Source: Staphylococcus sp. NAM3COL9
GTDB taxonomy: Bacteria > Bacillota > Bacilli > Staphylococcales > Staphylococcaceae
Length of the DNA stretch: 64,000 bases
Direction of reading: 5' to 3'
NCBI RefSeq assembly: GCF_001431205.1
Contig: NZ_LGPC01000016.1
Location: forward strand, 1-64,000
Shown here: positions 19,536-29,370 of the stretch, piece after piece
How positions within the stretch are numbered: the first letter of the stretch is position 1
Layout of the letters: each line of letters starts with the position of its first letter
Made by a program: the position numbers and the translations under genes
Notes under the pieces: model-generated
Told to the model about the DNA's origin: nothing
Database searches by the model: none
What the model saw: the letters and a program-made list of their open reading frames with translations, nothing else

Positions 19536-20710
19536 ACAGTACTTCCTCCATTTTTTCTTTGCCTTCTAGTAATTACACTGAATAACAATGCTATGACAAA
19601 TGTGCTTGTTCCCATGATAATAAATGTTTCTATAATACCTATAAGTTCCGCTAAAAAACTCATAATCATTGCTCCTAATGGAATCATACCTCTATCCATC
19701 ATCACTACACTAAGAATCTTCCCTCTATGTTCAGGTTCTACTCGAAGCTGAAAGTATATTCTATTGGTCGTACGTGCCCATTGGCTAAATAAGCCTATAA
19801 AAAATAAAGCCGTAAATAGTAAATATATATTACTACTAACGGTGCAGAGTAACGCAAAGCCAAATAATATAGAACTGATATAGTACATTTTAACCATAGA
19901 TATTTTTTCCAAAATATTAGGTAAAACTATTGTTGCTATAATGCCCCCTATTGCACAGCATGTCATAGCACTACCAAATATTGTCACTTGATTTGGAAAT
20001 GTCTTATCAGTTAATACTGGCAAAAGCGTAGTATATGTAAAGCCAGTTGCCATAATTAAAAGTGATGTTACAAATATTCTAGCGCCTACTTGATTATCTT
20101 TAAAATAGTCTATAACATATCTGAAACTCACTTCTGAAGATACTTTTGATAACATATTCTGACTGAACGATAAAGGCAAGCACAGTAGTAACGATATGAA
20201 ATAACAAATCGCTTGCACACTAAAACTAATTTGTGCATTATAAGTAGCCATAATAAATCCGGCTATTGCTGGACCAATTGAGCGACAAATATTAATAATA
20301 AACGAATGATAAGCCACGGTTTGGGTCGTTGTTAAACGATGAGTTAAATCTGGTAACACCGCTTGACGCACCGGCGTTTCTATTGCGCTCATTATGCCAC
20401 GTCCTAAGGAATATAACAAAAAAACAATTATAGGTAACTGTTCACTTTGAAATGTTAAAATACACAATATAGTTGTTAGAATAAATGAAGAGGTTATTGA
20501 TATTTTCAATAATTTCCCTCTATCACATCTATCGGCTAAGCTCCCAGCCCATACACTTATGAGTAGAATAGGTACGAGTCGAAAAAAATTAATCAATCCT
20601 AAATAAATTGCGTTATGATATATAGTAAACACATACCAGTTTAGCGTAATTTGGCCAATCCAATTTCCTAAGAACAGTAGGAAAGAACTAGGGAAAAAAT
20701 ACTTTGCCAT
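19532..20710 (-). CDS. sfaA: SfaA, staphyloferrin A exporter (MFS)
   Basis: 392-residue major facilitator with 12 predicted membrane segments. It shows the TM2-3 loop GSLADRCDRGK (motif A-like) and the Gly-rich GPAIAGFIMA in TM5. Located between the biosynthetic genes, it fits SfaA, which secretes staphyloferrin A in S. aureus. It is the first gene of the leftward operon and its start follows CAGGAGGA. The divergent sfaD lies 101 bp away with a Fur box between them, so synthesis and export are switched on together. Confidence 0.93.
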   Translation of the reverse strand: MAKYFFPSSFLLFLGNWIGQITLNWYVFTIYHNAIYLGLINFFRLVPILLISVWAGSLADRCDRGKLLKISITSSFILTTILCILTFQSEQLPIIVFLLYSLGRGIMSAIETPVRQAVLPDLTHRLTTTQTVAYHSFIINICRSIGPAIAGFIMATYNAQISFSVQAICYFISLLLCLPLSFSQNMLSKVSSEVSFRYVIDYFKDNQVGARIFVTSLLIMATGFTYTTLLPVLTDKTFPNQVTIFGSAMTCCAIGGIIATIVLPNILEKISMVKMYYISSILFGFALLCTVSSNIYLLFTALFFIGLFSQWARTTNRIYFQLRVEPEHRGKILSVVMMDRGMIPLGAMIMSFLAELIGIIETFIIMGTSTFVIALLFSVITRRQRKNGGSTV

Positions 20711-20730
20711 AAAATTCCTCCTGTTTTTAA

Positions 20731-20759
20731 TTGATAATGGTTATCATTATCGATATTAT
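20731..20759 (+). promoter_or_regulatory. sfaD promoter and shared sfaA-sfaD Fur box
   Basis: TTGATA at 20731-20736, a 17-bp spacer and TATTAT at 20754-20759 drive sfaD. The Fur box GATAATGGTTATCATTATC (20733-20751) matches 18 of 19 consensus positions and overlaps the -35 and spacer. It is also 21 bp upstream of the sfaA start on the other strand, so one operator should control both units. Confidence 0.9.
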
Positions 20760-20811
20760 GGATTATACAAATATATTACACATTTGTAAAATAATTTTTT
20801 AGAGGTGCATT

Positions 20812-22767
20812 ATGAATTACAAAAAAGATGATAGCAATTTAATTGTGGATCTAACAAATGACGAAGCATATGCTTTGTCTTATTTACACGGTACAAACTC
20901 GGAGTGGGCAAACGCTTTTAAAAATGTATTATTAAAAAGTCGTGATAAAATTTCACAACGTTTAATCACTTCTTTACATAGAGAAGATTTAGTTCATAGT
21001 CGAGAAAACAGTCAGATTATAGCTACAAGACAGCTAGACTTTAACATCGAAATGCCACAACCTTATGTATTAAAAATAGTTTTTCCAAATGACAAAAAAA
21101 CACTATATGCACCCATTTCGGGTCAACATGCATTCGATAGAATTGATGTTGAAGGGCCTTTTTATTTTGAATGCAATAGTAGATTAGAACGTATTTTACA
21201 TCCTAATGAAATATTGGATTCTATCTTAATAGAATCACCTGTTTTAGATAATGATGCTAGCAATCAATTTAAAGACGATATGAATAATAGTGTCGCAAAT
21301 ATGGCGATTGCACTTAGTTATCAATTAATCACATTATCAATAAATAATGAACCGCTTTTAGAATTAATTATAAATGAAAAGGATAGTTATTTACGCTCTG
21401 AACAAGCAGTCATTGAAGGTCATCCATTACACCCTGGCGCAAAATTACGCAAAGGTATGACACCCCAAACAGCAATTGAATATTCGTCCGAATTTGCTAA
21501 TGAGATTAGCATGAAATTTATTTTAATACATTGCGACATTGCTAAAGTTCAAACATTAACAAAAGCATATAACGATACTATTTTTACATTATTTGAAGGA
21601 TTGTATGAGGTAGTTTGTAATACGATAAGCAGAGATGAAATAGAGTCATATTATGTCATGGCAGTCCATCCATGGCAATACGATGCTGTATTAGCAAGCG
21701 ATTATGCGAATGAACTTAAAAAGCAACAACTGATTCCTTTAGATTATACTTTAATTTACTTTGCCGGTTTATCTTTTAGAACATTGATGCCGCATTACCC
21801 AGAGACTGCACCACATATTAAATTATCTACAAATGTTCATATCACCGGTGAAATACGCACCTTATCTGAACAAACAACCTTTAATGGACCGCAAGTCACA
21901 GCGATAATAAACAAAATAAAAAAGCATGATCCTTTGTTTAGTAATATTAATGCAGATACAATCGATGAATTAGCTGGTATCCATTTTTATAATAAGGAAG
22001 ATACGTCTGGTAAACAAATTGTAAAAAGTGAACAATTAGGCTCACTATTTAGAGAAAATATTTATAATTTAATCGCTCCAAATACAACGCCGATGATACC
22101 TTCCAGCTTAGTTGCTCAATACGCAAACAATCAAGAGACACCAATCGTGACACTGATCAAGAAATATACTAATACTCATAACTTTAAAAATTATGAAGAT
22201 GCATGTATCGATTGGATGCAACATTATAGTCAAGCACTAATTGATTTAGCGCTCCCATTATATGCAAAATATGGTATTGCGTTGGAGGCTCATTTACAAA
22301 ATTCGATTGCCTCATTCAAGGAGGACGGTTTAATTCACACGTTATACATACGTGATTTCGAAGGACTGCGCATCGACAAAAACTATTTAAATCAAATGGG
22401 GTATAGTACAAGCAATTTCCATGAAAAATCTTTAATCCTTACGGATCAATCGCAAACTGTCTTTAATAAAATGTTTTATTCTAGTATCCAGAACCATCTT
22501 GGCGAATTAATTTTGACCATAGCCCAATCAAGTAATAACAAAAATTTAGAACAAAACATTTGGTCTATGATAAGTGATATTATATTTAAAAAGTTACAGG
22601 AAATTGAAAATTCAATGAATAATACACCTAGAATCAATGATATACAATCCATTTTATTTGCTCCTAAAATTGACTATAAATGTGTAACAACCATGAGACT
22701 TAAAGATGAAGCCGATTACTATACTTATATTCAAGTCAATAATCCTCTATATCGTATATTAGATTAA
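20812..22767 (+). CDS. sfaD: SfaD, NIS siderophore synthetase of staphyloferrin A
   Basis: 651-residue IucA/IucC-type synthetase. Motifs are EGHPLHPGAKLRKG near residue 203, VHPWQYDAV near 285, LSFRTLMPH near 325 and the C-terminal ALEAHLQNSIASF. SfaD performs the first step, coupling citrate to D-ornithine. It shares the fold of SfaB but has a different N-terminal region and is about 65 residues longer, as in S. aureus. The ribosome binding site AGAGGTG lies 6 nt before the ATG. It is a single-gene unit ended by a perfect hairpin. Confidence 0.95.
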   Translation: MNYKKDDSNLIVDLTNDEAYALSYLHGTNSEWANAFKNVLLKSRDKISQRLITSLHREDLVHSRENSQIIATRQLDFNIEMPQPYVLKIVFPNDKKTLYAPISGQHAFDRIDVEGPFYFECNSRLERILHPNEILDSILIESPVLDNDASNQFKDDMNNSVANMAIALSYQLITLSINNEPLLELIINEKDSYLRSEQAVIEGHPLHPGAKLRKGMTPQTAIEYSSEFANEISMKFILIHCDIAKVQTLTKAYNDTIFTLFEGLYEVVCNTISRDEIESYYVMAVHPWQYDAVLASDYANELKKQQLIPLDYTLIYFAGLSFRTLMPHYPETAPHIKLSTNVHITGEIRTLSEQTTFNGPQVTAIINKIKKHDPLFSNINADTIDELAGIHFYNKEDTSGKQIVKSEQLGSLFRENIYNLIAPNTTPMIPSSLVAQYANNQETPIVTLIKKYTNTHNFKNYEDACIDWMQHYSQALIDLALPLYAKYGIALEAHLQNSIASFKEDGLIHTLYIRDFEGLRIDKNYLNQMGYSTSNFHEKSLILTDQSQTVFNKMFYSSIQNHLGELILTIAQSSNNKNLEQNIWSMISDIIFKKLQEIENSMNNTPRINDIQSILFAPKIDYKCVTTMRLKDEADYYTYIQVNNPLYRILD

Positions 22768-22791
22768 TACTTACACTTAAAATACAAAATA

Positions 22792-22829
22792 AAAATACCG
22801 ATAAAGCATAAGCTTTATCGGTATTTTTT
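22792..22829. terminator. bidirectional terminator between sfaD and asp23
   Basis: Perfect stem AAAATACCGATAAAGC / GCTTTATCGGTATTTT with a 4-nt loop and A/T tracts on both sides. It lies between two convergent genes and can end both. Confidence 0.92.
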
Positions 22830-22849
22830 ATTAAAATGAATGTTCTTAA

Positions 22850-23356
22850 CTATTGTAAGCCTTTTTCCTCGTTATTTGAGTTTTGGCTTTTTTCATTTTT
22901 TTGAGACCATTCTTTTTTAGTCATTACATCTTCAACGCGCATGTTAACTTCAACTACGTCAAGACCAGTAATATATTTAACTTGTTCTTTAACTAAGTCT
23001 GTTACTTTACGGAAGATTTTAGGTGCTGACTCACCGTATTCTAATATCACTTTCAAATCAACAGCTGCTTGTTTTTCTCCAACTTCAACGCTTACGCCTC
23101 GTGAAACGTTCTCGTTGCTTCCGAATGAGTTAGAAATACTATCGACGAATCCGCCTTTCATTTCTAAAATACCACTTACTTCACGCGCTGCGATTCCTGC
23201 AATTTTTTCAATTACTTCATCAGAAAATGATAGTTTATTTGAAAATTGTGGTTCTTGTTCTTGTTTTTGTTCTTGTTGTTGCTTTTGTACTTCTTGTTCA
23301 TTAACTCCAGTTTGATTATTATATGCTTGTTTTGCTTTATTATTATCTACTGCCAT
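22850..23356 (-). CDS. asp23: Asp23, alkaline shock protein 23
   Basis: 168-residue abundant soluble protein of the Asp23/YloU family. The Gln-rich disordered N-terminus (to about residue 38) precedes the conserved core [22 protein letters not shown] and ends with a charged, Asn-rich tail. In S. aureus it is a major sigma-B-dependent protein tethered to the membrane by AmaP and linked to cell-envelope homeostasis. It follows amaP and a DUF2273 gene, which is the known order. The start has AAAGGAG 8 nt upstream. It ends at the hairpin shared with sfaD. Confidence 0.96.
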   Translation of the reverse strand: MAVDNNKAKQAYNNQTGVNEQEVQKQQQEQKQEQEPQFSNKLSFSDEVIEKIAGIAAREVSGILEMKGGFVDSISNSFGSNENVSRGVSVEVGEKQAAVDLKVILEYGESAPKIFRKVTDLVKEQVKYITGLDVVEVNMRVEDVMTKKEWSQKNEKSQNSNNEEKGLQ

Positions 23357-23425
23357 ATTAAAATCTCCTTTGTCTTCTCAATTTTTAAAAATATAATTTT
23401 AAGTCATTTTCAATCTTTGGAAATA

Positions 23426-23665
23426 CTAACTCCATCGATTTAAGAAATTTAAAAAGTCTTGCTTACGGTCTTTAGTATACCCGATTGCAATTCCAATCAA
23501 ACATAATATTAAGATTAATATTGTACTCCAGAAACCTAGTGTTAAGAATAATATTGCGATAATCAAGAATGCTAAGAATCCAATGATTCTCCATTTAAAT
23601 ACTTTTAAGAAATCAACAACTTCTTGTGTAGAATCTTGTCCATTTTGGTGATTATTATTAGCCAT
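23426..23665 (-). CDS. DUF2273 small membrane protein of the asp23 operon
   Basis: 79-residue protein with a hydrophilic N-terminus and two adjacent membrane segments (about residues 28-46 and 48-64), ending in TKDRKQDFLNFLNRWS. This matches the DUF2273 protein between amaP and asp23 in staphylococci. Its role is unknown, but the fixed order suggests it joins the membrane assembly of Asp23. AAGGGAGG precedes the ATG, 12 bp after amaP ends. Confidence 0.85.
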   Translation of the reverse strand: MANNNHQNGQDSTQEVVDFLKVFKWRIIGFLAFLIIAILFLTLGFWSTILILILCLIGIAIGYTKDRKQDFLNFLNRWS

Positions 23666-23677
23666 GATAACCCTCCC

Positions 23678-24214
23678 TTACAACACACGTTTGCCTGAGG
23701 TTTTTTGATCTCTAACGTTGACCTCTAGTTTTGATACTGGTAATTCAGTAAAGTGTTCTACGTTCTGCTTAATGTCATTTCTAATTTCTTCCGTTAACGA
23801 TTTAACTTGAACATCACCTGGTACAAAAAAATCTGCTTTCAAAGCAATATGTGATTTTTTCTTCTTGTTATACAATTTAGCAATCACATTCGGTTGACGA
23901 ATTTGTTCATATTGTACAAGTGTATCGTATGCTGATTTTTCAATTGCTTTTCTCGATACATAAATATGACCATCGTTGAAATCTTTGTAAAGTCCGGGTT
24001 TTCTATGCGTAGGTTTAAACAAGCTGAATAGTAGTATCAGACCAATTAAAATGAGTAACGCTGCCAAACCTATTAAGGTCGGTTCAAACCAATTAAACTT
24101 TGTTAAGTAATCTTGATACTGAGTAATTCTAGAATCTTTGATATACATAAACAGTAAAACACCAACAATTACTACAATTAAAAGTCCTAATATAAAATTT
24201 TTAAGTCGCTTCAC
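23678..24214 (-). CDS. amaP: AmaP, Asp23 membrane-anchoring protein
   Basis: 178-residue protein with two N-terminal membrane segments (about residues 5-22 and 44-66) and a cytoplasmic Asp23-like domain. The family pattern VSRKAIEKSAYDTLVQYEQI and the closing VSKLEVNVRDQ are clear. In S. aureus it recruits Asp23 to the membrane. GTG at 24226 overlaps the ribosome binding site AGGAGGTG, so I prefer the GTG at 24214. This start is less certain than most. A sigma-B-type promoter lies just upstream. Confidence 0.85.
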   Translation of the reverse strand: MKRLKNFILGLLIVVIVGVLLFMYIKDSRITQYQDYLTKFNWFEPTLIGLAALLILIGLILLFSLFKPTHRKPGLYKDFNDGHIYVSRKAIEKSAYDTLVQYEQIRQPNVIAKLYNKKKKSHIALKADFFVPGDVQVKSLTEEIRNDIKQNVEHFTELPVSKLEVNVRDQKTSGKRVL

Positions 24215-24266
24215 CTCGTATGACACCTCCTATGTTTCTAAATTATGTACTTGTCATATAAGACTA

Positions 24267-24290
24267 ATACCCTTAATAAAAATCTTAAAA
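24267..24290 (-). promoter_or_regulatory. sigma-B promoter of amaP-DUF2273-asp23
   Basis: On the minus strand TTTTAA (24290-24285), a 12-bp spacer and GGGTAT (24272-24267) fit the staphylococcal sigma-B consensus GTTTAA-N12-15-GGGTAT, with one mismatch in the -35. It lies between opuD2 and amaP and matches the known sigma-B control of asp23. Confidence 0.8.
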
Positions 24291-24340
24291 ACATTTTTAT
24301 TGTATTTTTTAAATAATTTCTATGGCAAAATAAGTTTGCT

Positions 24341-25951
24341 CTAGTTATTTCTGTTCTGATTTTCAGTCGTTTCTATTTCTTTATTGTCTTTCGCTTCTAT
24401 ATCGTCTTGATTTGCTTTACGATATTGTAAAAGCTGATTATCCGTGACAAGTAATTTATTGCTAGGTCTCGGCTTTTCTATAGCTAAGGATTTAAAGAGT
24501 GAACATATCATTAATATAATGACGATGGAGAATGGTAAGGCTGCGATAATTAACAGGTTTTGAATCGATTGTGTTCCTCCTGTGTAAATCATAATCATTG
24601 CAAATAATGCTAAAATAATGCCCCAACTGACTTTGACTAAACCAGAAGGATTAATACTACCCTTAGAACTCAACATACCTAATACATATGTTGCTGAGTC
24701 AGCTGATGTTACAAAGAAAATCATAATGACTATGAGTGTAATAATACTCAATGTAAATCCTAATGGGAAATGTTCCAGCGTAGCAAATGTCGCTGTTTCA
24801 GTTGCCTCTTTCGCGATATTCGCAATACCATTTTGTTGTAAGTAAATTGCTGATGCACCAAATACTGCGAAAAATAGGAAACATACAAGTGCTGGTACAA
24901 ATAGCACACCTAATATAAATTCTTTAATTGTTCTACCACGAGATACACGAGCGATAAAGATTCCAACAAATGGAGCCCATGAAATCCACCAAGCCCAATA
25001 AAAAATCGTCCATTGTTGTAGCCATTGGAATTTTTCGCCACTTGATTGCGGTATACGTAAACTCATCTTAAAGAAATTAGCAATATAATCTCCTAATGAA
25101 TTGGTAAATGTATTTAAAATCGTTAGTGTAGGTCCTACACAGAACAATAGGAGTAATACAATGAACGCTAACGCCATATTAATATTGCTTAAGTTCTTAA
25201 TACCTTTATCAATTCCTGACCAAGCCGACCAAGTAAATAATAGAGTTGCTATGATAATGATAATAACTTGAGTCACAAAATTAGAAGGTATTTCAAATAA
25301 GAAGTTCAACCCTTCATTGATTTGTAACGCACCAAAACCAAGGGTTGCAGCAACACCCGTTACAGTAGCGATAATTGCAAGGACATCAATTGCCCCACCG
25401 ATAGGACCTTTCATCATTTTACTACCTAAAACAGGTATGAGCGTAGCGCTGACTAATCCCGGATAACCTTTGTGGAAATTAAAGTACGCAAAAACGAGGC
25501 CCACGATACCATATACAGCCCATGCATGCACGCCCCAGTGAAAGAATGAAAATTGCATCGCATCATTAATTGCAGTTTGCGTTCCTGCTTTATGTAATGG
25601 GGTTAAAGTAAATGCATGACTGATAGGTTCAGAAGTTGTCCAAAAGACTAAACCAATCCCCATACCTGCACTAAATAACATTGCGAACCATGATTTTAAT
25701 GAAAATTCAGGATCTTCGCCTTCTTCACCTAATGTAATAGATGAATATCTAGAAAATAATAGATAAATACATACAATTAATATAACTAATACAAGTAATA
25801 AATAATACCACCCAAAAGTAACTGCTATAAAATTCGTTATAGTTTGAGTAACTGATTCTAATTGTTTCGGTAATATTGCACCATAGAGTACAAATAACGT
25901 ACAGATAGCTAATGCCACCCAAAATACTACCGCCATTTTTTTTAAATGCAT
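24341..25951 (-). CDS. opuD2: BCCT-family glycine betaine/choline-type transporter (OpuD2-like)
   Basis: 536-residue carrier with 12 membrane segments of the betaine-carnitine-choline transporter family. The substrate box is seen as the Trp-rich WTIFYWAWWISWAPFVG, along with the G-rich MLFSAGMGIGLVFW helix and the periplasmic loop WGVHAWAVYG. It is expected to take up osmoprotectants such as glycine betaine, driven by sodium or protons. The reading frame is open further upstream to 26029, but ATG 25951 follows AAAGGGAG. It heads the opuD2-amaP-asp23 cluster known from S. aureus, linking osmotic and alkaline stress. Confidence 0.9.
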   Translation of the reverse strand: MHLKKMAVVFWVALAICTLFVLYGAILPKQLESVTQTITNFIAVTFGWYYLLLVLVILIVCIYLLFSRYSSITLGEEGEDPEFSLKSWFAMLFSAGMGIGLVFWTTSEPISHAFTLTPLHKAGTQTAINDAMQFSFFHWGVHAWAVYGIVGLVFAYFNFHKGYPGLVSATLIPVLGSKMMKGPIGGAIDVLAIIATVTGVAATLGFGALQINEGLNFLFEIPSNFVTQVIIIIIATLLFTWSAWSGIDKGIKNLSNINMALAFIVLLLLFCVGPTLTILNTFTNSLGDYIANFFKMSLRIPQSSGEKFQWLQQWTIFYWAWWISWAPFVGIFIARVSRGRTIKEFILGVLFVPALVCFLFFAVFGASAIYLQQNGIANIAKEATETATFATLEHFPLGFTLSIITLIVIMIFFVTSADSATYVLGMLSSKGSINPSGLVKVSWGIILALFAMIMIYTGGTQSIQNLLIIAALPFSIVIILMICSLFKSLAIEKPRPSNKLLVTDNQLLQYRKANQDDIEAKDNKEIETTENQNRNN

Positions 25952-26109
25952 AACAAAAATACACACTCCCTTTACTTTATGTAACATACATACCCTATCA
26001 TACTTAATATATTCTATATTTGTAACCATTTTTAAAGATTATAAAAACTTATTTAAATACTATTATTCGATTTATTAAAGATTAAATTATAATAAAATTA
26101 CATATTTAA

Positions 26110-26150
26110 AAGCCTTCCAATTATTCACCCATGAAGTAATTGGAAGGCTT
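26110..26150 (-). terminator. terminator after the MDR reductase gene
   Basis: Perfect 14-bp stem AAGCCTTCCAATTA / TAATTGGAAGGCTT with a 13-nt loop. A T-rich tract follows on the minus strand, 17 bp past the stop of the gene at 26167. Confidence 0.8.
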
Positions 26151-26166
26151 ATCTAGCATTTATAAG

Positions 26167-27186
26167 TTATGATCCTTGATTGAGTTTAATTACTAATTTA
26201 CCAATCATGTTTTCATTTTCAAGTTTCGTATGTGCATCGAACAGACTATTTGCTGTTAGACCATCTATCACTTTACTTAATGTAGGTTGATATACACCCG
26301 ATTCTATTTTTTTAGAAATATCCGTTAAATAATCACGATGTAAAGTCATATCTTCAGTCTCATGTAGTGGTCTTGAATACATATATTCATGTGTAAATGT
26401 AATACTTTTGTCTTTTAGTAGGTTTAAATCTTGTTTGTTTTTAAAAGCAACAATGGTTGCAATGATTCCTCTTGTTTTTACGAGTTCTATCATTTTTTCA
26501 TAGTATTGGTCTGTATCAAACGTACAGAAAATGTAATCAACTTCGCTTATTTCATATTTTTCAAACTCTTTAATTAAATCATTTTTATGATTTAACACAA
26601 TATCTGAACCCATATCTTTAGACCAATTATACGTTTCTTCTCGTGAAGCGGTTGTGATGACATGTAGTCCATGGTGTTTGGCTATTTGTGTTGCAATACT
26701 TCCTACACCACCTGCACCATTGATAATTAAAATAGACTTACCTTTATTATCTTCTGGGTTATGTGAAATTTTAAATACATCAAATAACGTCTCTGAAGCA
26801 GTGAGTCCTGTTAAAGGTAAACTTGCAGCTTCAGTAGCACTTATATTTTTAGGTTTTTTAGCAACAAGACGCTCGTCAACAAGTTGATATTCTTGATTAG
26901 AACCTTGATATGCTGGAGAACCAGAATAAAACACTTCGTCACCAACTTTAAAATGATTAATCTCCTCACCTATCGCTTCTACAACACCAACAGCATCAAA
27001 GCCTAAAACTCGTGGTGGTTGGTCAACAGGAGACTGTCTTATTTTCGTATCTACAGGATTAATGCTCATAGCTTGTACACGTACTAAGAGCTCGTATTGT
27101 GTTGGTTCAGGTCGTTCAACTTCAAATTCATAGAACTGATTTCCTTCATCTAGATTAAAACGAGTATCTGCACCTATTGCTTTCAT
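26167..27186 (-). CDS. MDR-family quinone oxidoreductase (zinc-independent ADH-like)
   Basis: 339-residue medium-chain dehydrogenase/reductase. The nucleotide-binding motif [19 protein letters not shown] is near residue 155. The family's catalytic Cys/His zinc ligands are not evident, so it is a quinone-oxidoreductase-type enzyme despite the S. aureus annotation as zinc-type ADH-like (SA1988). It likely reduces quinones or enones with NAD(P)H. It follows a second MDR gene after 21 bp on the same strand, so the two form a probable operon with redox-detoxifying character. Confidence 0.85.
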   Translation of the reverse strand: MKAIGADTRFNLDEGNQFYEFEVERPEPTQYELLVRVQAMSINPVDTKIRQSPVDQPPRVLGFDAVGVVEAIGEEINHFKVGDEVFYSGSPAYQGSNQEYQLVDERLVAKKPKNISATEAASLPLTGLTASETLFDVFKISHNPEDNKGKSILIINGAGGVGSIATQIAKHHGLHVITTASREETYNWSKDMGSDIVLNHKNDLIKEFEKYEISEVDYIFCTFDTDQYYEKMIELVKTRGIIATIVAFKNKQDLNLLKDKSITFTHEYMYSRPLHETEDMTLHRDYLTDISKKIESGVYQPTLSKVIDGLTANSLFDAHTKLENENMIGKLVIKLNQGS

Positions 27187-27207
27187 ATAACATATCCCCT
27201 TTAATGT

Positions 27208-28215
27208 TTAGATATTGTCTGACACCTGTATAACTTGTTTGCCAAAGTTATCGCCTGTAAATAAGTTTCTAAATGCCTCTGGTATATTTTCAAATCCGTT
27301 CATGACTGACGTTTTTGTTTTTATTTTATCTTCTTGTACCCACTGTGCAAGTTGTTTACTCGCATTTGCGAAATCATCTGCATAATTTGCCACAATAAAC
27401 CCTTTCATTAACGCTTGTGATTTTATGAGTATAGGTTGAATACGTGGTCCGTGTTCAATCGTTGTATCATTGTAACCAGAAATTGCTCCACAAACAGGAA
27501 TTCTAGCAAATTGATTTAAGTGTTTCATTACTTCGTCAGCAATCGATCCACCTACGTTTTCATAGTATACATCTACACCATTTGGTACTGCTTTAGCAAA
27601 TTGTTCTGAAAAATCATCTGATTTATAATCTACACTCACATCAAAACCTAATGTTTCTGTTAAGTATGTTGTTTTTTCAGGGCCACCTGCAATGCCTACA
27701 ACATAAGCACCTTTTAATTTAGCAATTTGCCCTACCACAGAACCAACTGCGCCAGATGCAGCAGATACTACAACTGTTTCGCCTTCTTTCGGTTGTCCAA
27801 TTTTTAATAGACCATGATACGCTGTTTGACCAGGCATTCCTAATACACTTAAATATAAATGTAGTGGAACATCTGTATTAGATACTTTAATAACATGCTT
27901 TGCTGGAACATTGCTTAGTTTTTGCCAAGGTAATTGACCAGTAACAATGTCACCTTTTTCAAAATCATCTGCTTCTGATTCAATGACTTTACCAACAACA
28001 TGTCCTGATAAAGGTTCATCAATTTGGAATGGTTTGATATAAGAATCACTATCATCCATACGCCCACGCATATATGGATCTACTGATATATATAACGCTT
28101 CTATTTGAATTTCATCTTTTTTCGGCACATCTATTTCAACAGTTTCATATTTAAATACCTCATCTGAAGGAATGCCTTCAGGTCTCTTTGCTAATACGAT
28201 TTGTTCTGTATTCAT
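27208..28215 (-). CDS. NADP-dependent oxidoreductase, 2-alkenal reductase type
   Basis: 335-residue medium-chain reductase of the leukotriene B4 12-hydroxydehydrogenase/CurA group. DPYMRGRM (about residues 47-54), SAASGAVGSVVGQIAKLKGA (160s) and the YYENVGG motif (218-224) are the subfamily hallmarks. Members reduce alpha,beta-unsaturated aldehydes and ketones with NADPH. It starts at an ATG preceded by GGAGGC. Divergent from the luciferase-like gene, it shares a 147-bp promoter region with it. Confidence 0.88.
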   Translation of the reverse strand: MNTEQIVLAKRPEGIPSDEVFKYETVEIDVPKKDEIQIEALYISVDPYMRGRMDDSDSYIKPFQIDEPLSGHVVGKVIESEADDFEKGDIVTGQLPWQKLSNVPAKHVIKVSNTDVPLHLYLSVLGMPGQTAYHGLLKIGQPKEGETVVVSAASGAVGSVVGQIAKLKGAYVVGIAGGPEKTTYLTETLGFDVSVDYKSDDFSEQFAKAVPNGVDVYYENVGGSIADEVMKHLNQFARIPVCGAISGYNDTTIEHGPRIQPILIKSQALMKGFIVANYADDFANASKQLAQWVQEDKIKTKTSVMNGFENIPEAFRNLFTGDNFGKQVIQVSDNI

Positions 28216-28362
28216 TATATTGCCTCCATTCGCTATTTCCTTTCATTTTATAGTGATACAGCTTTGCAATCAATCAAATCGCTTATTCAGCTCTATATGG
28301 CTATGTTATGCTTACTTTAAATTCATATACTGACTAATGTAAAAGAATAAGGAGATATTTAA

Positions 28363-29364
28363 GTGAAACTAAGTATTTTAGACTATGTTCCAATTTTTGA
28401 AGGCCGCAACCCGACACAAGCTTTAAATCATACCATTGAATTAGCTCAATTAGCTGAGTCATTAGGCTTTTATCGCTACTGGGTTGCAGAGCATCATCAA
28501 GTGTTCTCTGTGGCCTCTAGTGCGCCTGAAATGGTTATGATGTCACTCTTAGAACAAACCACTTCCATTCATATTGGAAGTGGCGGTATTATGCTGCCTC
28601 ATTATAGTGCATATAAAATTGCAGAACAATTTAAATTAATGGAAGCACGTCACCCTGGACGCGTCGATTTAGGGACAGGACACTCGCCTAGCTTTAAAAA
28701 TGTAAATCATGCTTTAAATGAAACTAAAACAAAAGATATAAGTTATAAAACACAAATTAATGATTTAATACATTATTTTAATGGTGACAATACTCATGAT
28801 CATCGTTTTAAAGGGTTACATGCAACGCCATTAATCGATACAAAACCAAGTATGTATATATTAGGTATGAGTAAACAAAGTGCTACAATTGCTGCAGAAA
28901 AGGGATTACCTTTCGTGGTTGCGCTAATGGGTCAAGCTAACCATAATACTGAAAATGTTATTAATCATTATCGTCATTTATTTAAAAAATTTCATCCTGA
29001 AAGCGAATCTTATGTCATTATCTCTACGTTTGTAATTACAGCAGAAAATCAATCACAAATTACTCAATTAGAGTATGCATTTCATTTATGGTTAATACGC
29101 ATTGGTTATTTGAATCAGCCTGAATTTTATCCTTCAATTGAATCAGCAATGAATCGACAACTGTCAACACGTGAACAAGATAAAAAGAATCATAATCAAA
29201 ATAGAGTGATTTCAGGTTTACCTGATGATATTATGAAAGAATTGAATGATGTTACTTTAAGATTTAATGCTGACGAAATTATGATTCAACCACACGTTTT
29301 TGGTGAAACACACCGAAAAACATTGTTAGAGTTAATTGCTAAGCAAAACATGACAGAATATTAA
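28363..29364 (+). CDS. luciferase-like (LLM) flavin-dependent monooxygenase
   Basis: 333-residue TIM-barrel enzyme of the bacterial luciferase-like family. LSILDYVPIFEG at the start, the WVAEHHQ motif (about 44-50), IHIGSGGIMLPHYSAYKIAEQF and GRVDLGTGHSP are the group signature (LLM, MsnO8-type). It uses FMNH2 from a separate reductase; the substrate is not known. It begins with GTG preceded by AAGGAGA at 8 nt. It is a single-gene unit, and its terminator follows directly. Confidence 0.88.
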   Translation: MKLSILDYVPIFEGRNPTQALNHTIELAQLAESLGFYRYWVAEHHQVFSVASSAPEMVMMSLLEQTTSIHIGSGGIMLPHYSAYKIAEQFKLMEARHPGRVDLGTGHSPSFKNVNHALNETKTKDISYKTQINDLIHYFNGDNTHDHRFKGLHATPLIDTKPSMYILGMSKQSATIAAEKGLPFVVALMGQANHNTENVINHYRHLFKKFHPESESYVIISTFVITAENQSQITQLEYAFHLWLIRIGYLNQPEFYPSIESAMNRQLSTREQDKKNHNQNRVISGLPDDIMKELNDVTLRFNADEIMIQPHVFGETHRKTLLELIAKQNMTEY

Positions 29365-29370
29365 ATAAAA

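Noticed and set aside
22941-23315. 124-codon open frame opposite asp23
   Set aside because: Antisense shadow caused by codon bias; no start signal and no family.
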